Assembly: GCA_947650365.1 (NCBI GenBank)
Contig: CANTAL010000196.1
Location: forward strand, 310,001-374,000
Direction of reading: 5' to 3'
Length of the DNA: 64,000 nucleotides
Source of the DNA: Chamaelirium japonicum
Taxonomy: Eukaryota; Streptophyta; Magnoliopsida; Liliales; Melanthiaceae
The notes under the pieces: model-generated
The model's input: the letters and a program-made list of their open reading frames with translations, nothing else
Databases searched by the model: none
Told to the model about the DNA's origin: nothing
Shown here: positions 52,889-64,000 of the stretch, in pieces
Layout of the letters: each line of letters opens with the position of its first letter
How positions within the stretch are numbered: the stretch's first letter is position 1
Made by a program: the position numbers and the translations under genes

Positions 52889-53500
52889 CGATCCATTCTA
52901 ATTCATTCGTACACTCCATTCTAATTCATTCGCACAATCTATTCTAATTCATTCGTACGTTCCATTCTAATTCATTAGCACGATCCATTCTAATTCATTC
53001 GTACGATCCGTACGAATGAAATAGAATGGATCGTACGTATGAAATAGAATGGATTGGACGAATGAATTTGAATAGATCGTACGAAGGAATTAGAATGGAT
53101 CGTATGAATGAATTAGAATGGATCGTACGAATGAATTAGAATGGATACATTCATGGGAATGAATAAGAATGGATCGTACGAATGAATTAGAATGGATTGT
53201 ACGAATGAATTAGAATAGATCGTACGAATGAATTAGAATGGATCGTACGAATGAAATAGAATGGATCGTACGTATGAATTAGAATGGATCGTGCGAATGA
53301 ATTAGAATGGATCGTATGAATGAATTATAATCGATCGTACGAATGAATTAGAATGGATCGTGCGAATGAATTAGAATGGATCGTACGAATGAATTAGAAT
53401 GGATACATTCGTGCGAATGAATTAGAATGGATCGTATGAATGAATTAGATTGTACGAAGGAATTAGAATGGATCATACGAATGAAATAGAATGGATCGTA
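52889..53500. repeat. Short forward block then inverted block
   Basis: Forward 52889-53009, inverted 53010-53500. The first flip is GTACGATCCGTACGAATG, the same form as at 15982. The second is GGATCGTAATCTAATTC. Confidence 0.92.
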
Positions 53501-54643
53501 ATCTAATTCATTCATACGATCCATTCTAATTCATTCGCACAATCTATTCTAATTCATTCGTAAGATCCATTCTAATTCATTCATACGATCTATTCTAATT
53601 CATTCGTACAATCCATTCTAATTCATTCGCACGAATGTATCAATTCTAATTCATTCATATAATCTATTCTAATTCATTCATACGATCCATTCTAATTCAT
53701 TCGCACAATCTATTCTAATTCATTCATACGATCCATTTTAATTCATTAGCACGATCCATTCTAATTCATTCAATTGATCCATTCTAATTCATTCGTACGA
53801 TCCATTCTAATTCATTCGCACAATCTATTCTAATTCATTCGTACGATCAATTCTAATTCATTAGCACGATCCATTCTAATTCATTCGTACGATCTATTCT
53901 ATTTCATTCGTACGATCCATTCTTACTCATTCATACGATCGATTCTAATTCTTTCGCACGAATATATCCATTCTAATTCCTTCATACAATCCATTCTATT
54001 TCATTCGTACGATCCATTCTTACTCATTCGTACGATCCATTCTAATTCATTCGCACGAATGTATCCATTCTAATTCATTCGTACAATCCATTCTATTTCA
54101 TTCGTACAATCCATTCTAATTCATTCATACGTTCCATTCTAATTTATTCACACGAATGTATCCATTCTAATTCATTCGTACGATCCATTCTAATTCGTTC
54201 GTACGATCCATTCTTATTCATTCGCACGATCCATTCTAATTCCTTCATACTAATTCATTCGCACGAATGTATCCATTCTAATTCATTCGTACGATCCATT
54301 CTAATTAATTCGCACGATCTATTCTAATTCATTCATACGATCTATTCTAATTCATTCGCACGAATGTATCCATTCTAATTCATTCGTACGATCCATTCTA
54401 ATTCATAAGTACGATCCATTCTAATTCATTCATACGATCCATTCTAATTCATTTGCACGATCCATTCTAATTCCATTCTATTTCATTCGTACGGTCCATT
54501 ATTACGATCCATTCTAATTCATTCGTACGATCCATTCTAATTCATTCGCACGATCCATTCTAATTCATTCGCACAATCTATTCTAATTCATTTATACGAT
54601 CGATTCTAATTCATTCGCACGATCCATTCTAATTCATTCGTAC
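53501..54643 (+). repeat. 23-bp satellite, forward block
   Basis: Several 97-bp modules (near 53880-53960 and 53990-54070). Ends at ATTCGTACGTGCGAATG, the same junction form as at 1548 and 61410. Confidence 0.94.
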
Positions 54644-54999
54644 GTGCGAATGAATTAGAATGGATCGTATGAATGAATTAGAATGGATCATCATGAATGT
54701 ATCCATCCTTTGTACGATCCATTCTAATTCATTCATACGATCCATTCTAATTCATTCGTACGATCCATTCTAATTCATTCGCACGATCCAATCTAATTCA
54801 TTCGTACGATCCATTCTAATTCATTCATATGATCCATTCTAATTCATGCGAATGAATTAGAATGGATCGTACGAATGAGTAAGAATGGATTGTACGAAAA
54901 AAATAGAATGGATCGTACGAATGAATTAGAATGGATCGTGCGAATGAATTAGAATGGATCGTACGAATGAATTAGAATAGATTGTGCGAATGAATTAGA
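54644..54999. repeat. Satellite micro-mosaic
   Basis: Inverted 54644-54690, forward 54691-54847, inverted 54848-54999. The forward part starts with ATCATCATGAATGTATCC and the short unit CCATCCTTTGTACG, which recurs near 24576, 62945 and 63025. Confidence 0.9.
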
Positions 55000-57008
55000 G
55001 CACGATCCATTCTGATTCATTCATACGATGTATTCTAATTCTTTCGCACGAATGTATCCATTCTAATTCATTCGAATGGATCCATTCTAATTCATTAATA
55101 CGATCCAATCTAATTCATTCATACGATCCATTCTAATTCTTTCGTACGATCCATTCTAATTCTTTCACACGATCCATTCTAATTCATTCATACGATCCAT
55201 TCTAATTCATTCGCACGATCCATTCTAATTCATTCGCACGATCCATTCTATTTCATTCATACGATCCATTAATACGATCCATTCTAATTCATTCGCACGA
55301 TCCATTCTTATTCATTAATACGATCCATTCTAATTCATTCGTACGACGCACGATCCATTCTAATTCATTCATACGATCCAATCTAATTCATTGATACGAT
55401 CCATTCTAATTCATTCGTACGATCTATTCTAATTCATTCATACGATCCATTCTAATTCATTCGTACGATCCATCCTAATTCATTCATACGATCCATTCTA
55501 ATTCATTCTAATTCATTCTAATTCATTCGTACAATCCATTCTAATCCATTCTAATTTATTCGCACGATCCATTCTAATTCATTCGTACAATCCATTCTTA
55601 CTCATTCATATGATCCATTCTAATTCATTCATACGATCCATTCTAATTCATTCGTATGATCCATTCTAATTCATTCGCACGATTCATTCGTATGATCCAT
55701 TCTTATTCATTCGTACGAATGTATCCACTCTAATTTATTCATATGATGCTAATTCATTCGTACGATCCATTCTAATTCATTCGCACGATCTATCTAATTC
55801 ATTCATGCGATCCATTCTAATTCATTCGTACGATCCTTTTAATTCATTCATATGATCCAATCTAATTCATTCTTACGATACATTCTAATTCATTCGTACG
55901 ATCCATTCTAATTCTTTCACACGATCCATTCTAATTCATTCGTAGGATCCATTATAATTCATTTGTACAATCTATTCTATTTCATTCGTACGATCCATTC
56001 TTACTCATTCGTACGATCTATTCTAATTCATTCGTACGATCCATTCTAATTCATTCGTACGATCCATTCTAATTCATTCATACGATCCATTCTAATTCAT
56101 TCATACAATCCATTCTAATTCTTTCACACGATCCATTCTAATTCATTCGTACGATCCATTCTGATTCATTCGCACGAATGTATGCATTCTAATTCATTCG
56201 TACGATCCATTCTAATTCCTTCGTACAATCCATTCTAATTCATTTGTACGATCCATTCTAATTCCTTCGTATGATCCATTCTAATTCATTCGCACGATCC
56301 ATTCTAATTCATTCATACGATCCATTCTAATTCATTCGTACAATCCATTCTATTTCATTCGTATGATCCATTTTTACTCATTGGTACGATCTATTCTAAT
56401 TCATTCGCACGAATGTATCCATCTATTTCATTCGTATGATCCATTCTAATTCATTCGTACGATCCATTCTAATTCATTCATATGATCCATTCTAATTCAT
56501 TCGTACGATCAATTCTAATTCATTCATACGATCCAATCTAATATATACGATCCATTCTAATTCATTCGCATTATCTATTCTAATTCATTCGTACGATCCA
56601 TTCTAATTCATTCGCAAGAATGTATCCATTCTAATTCATTCGTACGATCCATTGTAATTCATTCGTACGATCCATTCTAATTCATTCGTATGATCCATTC
56701 TAATTCATTCGCACGATCCATTCTAATTCATTCGTACGATTCATTCTAATTCATTCGTACAATCCATTCTATTTCATTCATATGATCCATTCTTACTCAT
56801 TCGTATGATCCATTCTTACTCATTCGTATGATCCATTCTAATTCATTCGCACGAATGTATCCATTCTAATTCATTCGTACGATTCAATCTTATTCATTCG
56901 TACGATCCATTCTAATTCATTCGTACGATCCATTCTAATTCATTCGCACGATCCATTCTAATTCATTCGCACGAATGTATCCGATCCATTCTAATTCCTT
57001 CGTACGAT
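55000..57008 (+). repeat. 23-bp satellite, long forward block
   Basis: Contains the CGTACGACGCACG landmark near 55340, also seen near 23785, 32300 and 58565, and shortened units near 55500-55560 and 55746. 97-bp modules lie near 56340 and 56760. Confidence 0.94.
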
Positions 57009-58494
57009 CAATTAGAATGGATCGTACAAATGAATTAGAAAGGATCGTGCGAAAGAATTAGAATGGATTGTATGAATGAATTAGAATGGATCGTACGAAT
57101 GAATTAGAATAGATCGTACGAATGAATTAGAATGGATTGTATGTCGCACAATCTATTCTATTTCATTCGCACGATTGTAACCATTCTAATTCATTCGTAC
57201 GATCCATTCTAATTCATTCGTACGATCCATTCTAATTCATTTGCACGATCCATTCTAATTCATTCATACAATCCATTCTAATTCTTTCGCACGATCCTTT
57301 CAAATTCATTCGTATGATCCATTCTAATTCATTCGTATGAATAAAATAGAATGGATCGTACGTATGAATTAGAATGGATCGTGTTAATGAAGAAGAATGG
57401 ATCGTATGAATGAATTAGAATGGATCGTACGAATACGAATGAGTAAGAATGGATTGTGCGAATGAAATAGAATGGATTGTATGAATGAATTAGAATGGAT
57501 CGTACGAATGAATTAGAATGGATCGTGTGAAAGAATTAGAATGGATTGTATGAATGAATTAGAATGGATCGTATGAATGAATTAGAATGGATTGTACGAA
57601 TGAATTAGAATGGATTGTACGAATGAATTAGAATAGATTGTGCGAATGAATTAGAATGGATCGTACGAATGAATTAGAATGGATACATTCATGCGAATGA
57701 ATTAGAATGAAGGAATTAGAATGGATCGTGCAAATGAAGAAGAATGGATCGTACGAAGGAATCAGAATGGATCGTACGAATGAATTAGAATGGATACATT
57801 CGTGCGAATGAATTAGAATGGATCGTACGAATGAATTAGAATGGATTGTACGAATGCATCCATTCTAATTCATTCGTACGATCCATTCTAATTCCTTCGT
57901 ATGATCCATTCTAATTCCTTCGTACGATCCATTCTAATTCATTCGTACGTTAGAATGGATAGTATGAATGAATTAGAATGGATCGTGTGAATGAATTAGA
58001 ATAGATTGTGCGAATGAATTAGAATGGATCGTACGAATGAATTAGAATGGATCGTGCGAATGAATTAGAATGGATCGTGCGAATGAATTAGAATGGATCG
58101 TGCGAATGAATTAGAATATTGTACGAATGCATCCATTCTAATTCATTCGTACGATCTATTCTGATTCCTTCGTACGATCCATTCTTCTTCATTTGCACGA
58201 TCCATTCTAATTCCTTCATTCTAATTCATTCGCATGAATGTATCCATTCTAATTCATTCGTACGATCCATTCTAATTCATTCGCACAATCTATTCTAATT
58301 CATTCGTACAATCCATTCTAATTCATTCGTACAATCCATTCTAATTCATTCATACGATCCATTCTAATTAGAATGGATCGTACGAATGAATTAGAATGGA
58401 TCGTGCGAATGAATTAGAATGGATTGTGCGATTGAAATAGAATGGATACAAATGAATTAGAATGGATCATACGAATGAATTAGAATGGATTGTA
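57009..58494. repeat. Dense mosaic of short satellite blocks
   Basis: Inverted 57009-57143, 57339-57855, 57950-58126 and 58367-58494; forward 57144-57338, 57856-57949 and 58127-58366. Two of the inverted-to-forward flips use the same form, TTGTACGAATGCATCC (near 57847 and 58118). Confidence 0.9.
58353..58382. repeat. 30-bp perfect palindrome at a flip
   Basis: Two half-units meet head to head: TACGATCCATTCTAA continues directly into its own complement. There is no spacer and no mismatch, centred at 58367/58368. Confidence 0.9.
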
Positions 58495-58990
58495 CGATCC
58501 ATTCTAATTCATTCACACGATCCATTCTAATTCATTAATACGATCCATTCTAATTAATTCGGACGACGCACGATCCATTCTAATTCATTTATACGATCCA
58601 ATCTAATTTATTCATACGATCCATTCTAATTCATTCGTATGTATCCATTCTAATTCATTCATACGATCCATTCTAATTCATTTATACGATCTAATCTAAT
58701 TCATTCATACAATCCATTCTAATTCATTCGCACGAATGTACGATCCTTTCTTACTCATTAGTACGATCCATTCTAATTCATTCGCACGAATGTATCCATT
58801 CTAATTCATTCGTACGATCCATTCTAATTCTTTTGAACGAATGTATCCATTTTAATTCATTCGTACGATCCATTATAATTCCTTCGTACGATCCATTCTT
58901 ATTCATTCGCACGATCCATTCTAATTCCTTCATTCTAATTCATTCACACGAATGTATCCATTCTAATTCATTCATACGATCCATTCTAAT
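58495..58990 (+). repeat. 23-bp satellite, forward block
   Basis: Carries CGGACGACGCACG near 58559 followed by a TATGTATCC unit, a further diverged copy of the 23656 and 32172 segment. Confidence 0.93.
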
Positions 58991-60120
58991 CGCACGAATG
59001 AATTAGAATGGACCGTATGAATGAATTAGAATGGATCGTGTGAAAGAATTAGAATGGATTGTATGAATGAATTAGAATGGATCGTATGATTGAATTAGAT
59101 TGGATCGTATTAATGAATTAGAATGGATCGTGCGAATGAATTAGAATGGATCGTACGGATCCTTTCTATTTCATTCGTATGATCCATTCTAATTCCTTCG
59201 TACGATCCATTCTTATTCATTCCCATGAATGTATCCGTTCTAATTCATACGTACGATCCATTCTAATTCATTTATACAATCCAATCTAATTCATTCATAC
59301 AATCCATTCTAATTCATTCGCACGAATTTATCCATTCTAATTCATTCGTATGATCCATTCTATTTCATTCGTACGAATGGATACATTCGTGCGAATGAAT
59401 TAGAATGGATCGTGCAAATGAATTAGAATGGATCGTATGAAAGAATTAGAATGGATTGTATGAATGAATTAGAATGGATCATATGAATGAATTAGAATGG
59501 ATACATTCGTGCGATTGAATTAGAATGGATCGTGCGAATGAAATAGAATGGATCGTACGAATGATTTAGATTGGATCGTACGAATGAAGTAGAATAGATT
59601 GTGCGACGAATGTATCCATTCTAATTCCTTTGTACGATCCAATCTAATTCCTTCGTACGATCCATTCTAATTCCTTCGTACGATCCATTCTAATTCATTC
59701 GTACGATCCATTCTAATTCATTAGCATGGATCATGCTAATGAATTAGAATGGAACGTACGAATGTATTAGAATGGATCGTAGAATGGATCAAACGAATGA
59801 ATTAGAATGGATTGTACGAATGAATTAGAATGGATCGTACGAAAGAAATAGAATGGATTGTACTAATGAATTAGAATGGATCGTACGAATGAATTAGAAT
59901 GGATCGTACGAATGAATTAGAATGGATCATACGAATGAATAAGAATGGATCGTATGAATGAATTATATTGGATCGTGTGAATGAATTAGAATGGATCGTG
60001 CGATTGAATTAGAATGGATCATACCGTACGATCCGTTCTAATTCATTCATATGATCCATTCTAATTCATTCGCACAATCTATTCTAATTCATTCGTATGA
60101 TCCATTCTAATTCATTCGTA
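58991..60120. repeat. Dense mosaic of short satellite blocks
   Basis: Inverted 58991-59157, 59375-59605 and 59730-60023; forward 59158-59374, 59606-59729 and 60024-60120. Flips at 59157 (GGATCGTACGGATCC) and 60023 (GGATCATACCGTACGATCC) centre on CGTACG. Confidence 0.9.
59707..59753. repeat. Hairpin: 22-bp perfect arms, 3-nt loop
   Basis: The left arm 59707-59728 ends TTAGCATG and the right arm 59732-59753 begins CATGCTAA, separated by GAT. Arms are perfectly complementary. It marks a forward-to-inverted flip. Confidence 0.9.
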
Positions 60121-61136
60121 TGCGAATGAATTAGAATGGATCGTACGAATGAGTAAGAATGGATCGTACGAATGAGTAAGAATGGATTGTACGAAGGAAC
60201 TAGAATAGATTGAATGAATGAATTAGAATTGATCATACGAATGAAATAGAATGGATCGTATGAATGAATTAGATTGGATCGTATGAATGAATTAGAATGG
60301 ATCGTGCGAATGAATTAGAATGGATCGTGCAAATGAATTAGAATGGATTGTACGAAGGAATTAGAATGGATCGTACGAAGTAATTATAATGGATCGTACG
60401 AATGAATTAGAATGGATATATTCGTGTAAATGAATTAGAATGGATCATATGAATGAATTAGAATGGATCGTAAGAATGAATTAGAATGGATACATTCATG
60501 TGAATGAATTAGAATGGATCGTACGAATGAGTAAGAATGGATCGTACGAATGAAATAGAATAGATTGTACGAATGAATTAGAATGGATCGTACGAATGAA
60601 TTAGAATGGATACATTCGTGCGAATGAATTAGAATGGATCGTACGAATGAATTAGAATGGATCATGTGAATAAATTAAATGGATCATACGAATGAATTAG
60701 AATGGATCGTACGAATGAATTAGAATGGATCGTATGAATGAACTAGAATGGATACATTCGTGCGAATGAATTAGAATGGATCGTACGAATGAGTAAGAAT
60801 GGATCGTACGAATGAAATAGAATGAATTGTACGAATGAATTAGAATGGATCATACGAATAAATTAGAATGGATCGTGCGAATGAATTAGAATGGATCGTG
60901 CGAATGAAATAGAATGGATCGTACGAATGAATTAGAATGGATCATATGAATGAATTAGAATGGATCGTACGAATGAATTAGAATAGATTGTGCGAATGAA
61001 TTAGAATGGATCGTATGAATGAATTAGATTGGATCGTATGAATGAATTAGAATGGATCGTGCGAATGAATTAGAATGGATTGTACGAATGAATTAGAATG
61101 GATCATATGAATGAATTAGAATCGATCGTACAAAGT
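60121..61136 (-). repeat. 23-bp satellite, inverted block
   Basis: Contains the complement of the 97-bp module near 60480-60560 and 60745-60830. An open frame over 60435-60665 comes from these stop-free units. It is not a gene. Confidence 0.94.
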
Positions 61137-61459
61137 ACGTACGATCCATTCTAATTCATTCGTACGATCCAATCTAATTCATTCATACAATCTATTCTAA
61201 TTCATTCGCACGAATTTATCCATTCTAATTCATTCGTACGATCCATTCTATTTCATTCGTACGATCCATTCTTACTCATTCGTACGAACCATTCTAATTC
61301 ATTTGCGTGAATATATCCATTCTAATTCCTTCATACGATCCATTCTAATTCCTTCGTACGATCCATTCTAATTCATTCGCACGAATGTATCCATTCTAAT
61401 TCATTCGTACGTGCAAATGAATTGGAATGGATCGTATGAATGAATTAGAATGGATCGTC
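61137..61459. repeat. Forward block and two-unit inverted patch
   Basis: Forward 61137-61410, inverted 61411-61459, entered by ATTCGTACGTGCAAATG and left by GGATCGTCACGAATG. Confidence 0.9.
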
Positions 61460-64000
61460 ACGAATGTATCCATTCTAATTGATACGTACAATCCGTTCTA
61501 TTTCATTCGTACGATCCATTCTTACTCATTCGTACGATCCATTCTAATTCATTCGCACGAATGTATCCATTCTAATTCATTGGTACGATCCATTCTAATT
61601 CATTCATACGATCCATTCTAATTCATTCAAACAATCTATTCTAATTCTTTCACACGATCCATTCTAATTCATTCGTATAATCCATTCTAATTCATTCGTA
61701 CAATCCATTCTGTTTCATTCGTACGATCCATTCTTACTCATTCGTATGATCCATTCTAATTCATTCGCACAATCCATTCAAACTCATTCGTACGATATAT
61801 TCTAATTTATTCGCACAATCTATTCTAATTCATTCATACAATCTATTCTAATTCTTTCACACGATCCACTCTAATTCATTCGTACGATCCATTCTAATTC
61901 ATTCGTACGATCCATTCTAATTCATTCATACGATCCATTCTAATTCATTCGCACGATCCATTCTAATTCATTCGCACGATCCATTCTAATTCTTTCACAC
62001 GATCCATTCTAATTCATTCGTACGATCCATTCTAATTCATTCATACGATCGATTCTAATTCCTTCGTACGATCCATTCTAATTCCTTCATACGATCCATT
62101 CTAATTCATTCGCACGATCCGTTCTAATTCATTCGCACGATTCATTCTAATTCATTCATACGATCCAATCTAATTCATTCATACAATCCATTCTAATTCA
62201 TTCGTATGATCCATTCTAATTCATTCGTACGATCCATTCTAATTCATTCATTCGATCCATTCTAATTCATTCGTACGATCCATTCTAATTCATTCGCACA
62301 ATCTATTCTAATTCATTCGTACGATCCATTCTAATTCATTCGTATGATCCATTCTAATTCATTCGCACGATCCATTCTATTTCATTTGTACGATCCATTC
62401 TAATTCATAAGTACGATCCATTCTAATTCATTCATACGATCCATTCTAATTCATTCGCACGAATGTATCCATTCTAATTCATTCGTACGATCCATTCTAA
62501 TTCATTAGCACGATCCATTCTAATTCATTCGTACGATCCATTCTATTTCATTCGTACGATCCATTCGAATTCACTCATACGATCCATTCTAATTCATTCA
62601 TACGATCCATTCTAATTCATTCTCACGAATATATCCATTCTAATTCATTCGCACGAATATATCCATTCTAATTCATTCGTATGATCCATTCTAATTCATT
62701 CGCACGATCCATTCTAATTCATTAATACGATCCAATCTAATTCATTCATACGATCCATTCTTACACATTCGTACGATCCATTCTAATTCATTCGCACGAT
62801 CTATTCTAATTCATTCATACGATCCATTCTAATTCATTCGTACGATCTATTCTAATTCATTCGCACGATCCATTCTAATTCATTCATACGATCCATTCTA
62901 ATTCATTCGTACGATCCATTCTAATTCATTCGCACGAATGTATCCATCCTTTGTACGATCCATTCTATTCTATTTCATTCTAATTCATTCGTACGATCCA
63001 TTCTAATTTATTCACACGAATGTATCCATCCTTTGTACGATCCATTCTAATTCATTCATACGATCCATTCTAATTCATTCGTACGATCCATTCTAATTCA
63101 TTCGCACGATCCATTCTAATTCATTCATACGATCCAATCTAATTCATTCGTACGATCCATTCTAATTCATTCGTACGATCCATTCTAATTCTAATTCATT
63201 CTAACTCGTTCGTACGATCCATTCTAATTCATTCATACGATCCAATCTAATTCATTCATGCGATCCATTCTAATTCCTTTGTACGATCCATTCTATTTCA
63301 TTCGTATGATCCATTCTATTTCATTCGTATAATCCACTCTAATTCATTCGTACGATCCATTCTAATTCATTCATACGATCCATTCTAATTCATTCGTACG
63401 ATCCATTCTAATTCATTCGTACGATCCATTCTAATTCATTCGCACAATCTATTCTAATTCATTCGTACGATCAATTCTAATTCATTCGCACGATCGATTC
63501 TAATTCATTCGTACGATCAATTCTATTTTATTCGTACGATCCATTATTACTCTTTCGTACGATCCATTCCAATTCATTCGCACAAATGTATCCATTCTAA
63601 TTCATTCGTACGATCCATTCTAATTCATTCGCACGATCCATTCTAATTTATTAATACGATCCAATCTAATTCATTCATACGATCCATTCTAATTCATTCG
63701 CACGATCTATTCTAATTCATTCGTACGATCCAATCTAATTCATTATCACGATCCATTCGAATTCACTCATACGATCCATTCTAATTCATTCATACGATCC
63801 ATTCTAATTCATTCATATGATCCATTCTAATTCCTTAGCATGATCCATGCTAATTCATTCGTACGATCCATTCTATTTCATTCGTACGATCCATTATTAC
63901 GATCCATTCTAATTCATTCATACGATCCATTCTAATTCATTCGCACAATCTATTCTAATTCATTTGTACGATCCATTCTAATTCATTAGCACGATCCATT
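61460..64000 (+). repeat. 23-bp satellite, long forward block to window end
   Basis: The longest uninterrupted forward run after 61 kb. Two copies of CACGAATGTATCCATCCTTTG (near 62935 and 63015) mark an 80-bp duplication, and CTAATTCTAATTCATTCTAAC near 63188 a slippage scar. The array continues beyond the window. Confidence 0.95.

Noticed and set aside
1..64000. CRISPR array of 23-bp repeats
   Set aside because: Units are contiguous with no unique spacers, diverge gradually, reverse direction many times, and surround a eukaryotic LTR.
1..64000. Telomeric repeat array
   Set aside because: I saw no runs of TTTAGGG, TTAGGG or similar telomere units. The 23-bp unit does not contain them.
1..64000. 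Human satellite II/III, because of CATTC pentamers
   Set aside because: Those arrays are mostly direct CATTC pentamers. Here the pentamer is embedded in a fixed 23/28-bp unit with a CGTACG core, and the LTR islands do not look primate.

Overview
The window is almost entirely satellite DNA. I find no protein-coding, rRNA or tRNA gene. About 61.8 kb is a diverged tandem array of a 23-bp unit, GATCCATTCTA followed by ATTCATTCGTAC (8 of 23 bases G or C). A common 28-bp variant carries the extra pentamer AATGT (GCACGAATGTATCCATTCTA). Read on the other strand, the unit divides into near-pentamers: GAATG, AATTA, GAATG, GATCG, TAC. The array is eukaryotic heterochromatin in character. The two non-satellite islands look like LTRs of the kind common in plant genomes, so a flowering plant is the best guess. 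That guess comes from memory of LTR style, not from a database match.

The array is not uniform in direction. It is a mosaic of head-to-tail blocks whose orientation flips roughly 80 times, with blocks from about 40 bp to 2.9 kb. I call a block '+' when GATCCATTCTA reads on the given strand and '-' when TAGAATGGATC does. Many flips fall on the self-complementary CGTACG inside the unit. Layout: 1-5837 satellite; 5838-6982 LTR-like island 1, truncated at its 3' end; 6983-40639 satellite; 40640-41727 LTR-like island 2, a complete solo LTR with TG...CA ends and a 5-bp CGATC target duplication; 41728-64000 satellite. Boundaries at flips are good to about 5 bp. Boundaries of long duplications are approximate.

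Larger order is superimposed on the units. A 3.2-kb tandem duplication (39910-44248 and 44249-47452) carries its inversions with it, and only its first copy contains the solo LTR, so the second copy shows the empty insertion site. A 97-bp four-unit module (23+23+23+28) recurs in both directions. Several blocks with matching breakpoints occur two or three times many kb apart. The commonest unit variants are what loss of methylated CpG would give. Short open reading frames here are products of the repeat or of the GC-rich LTR minisatellites, and I annotate none as genes.
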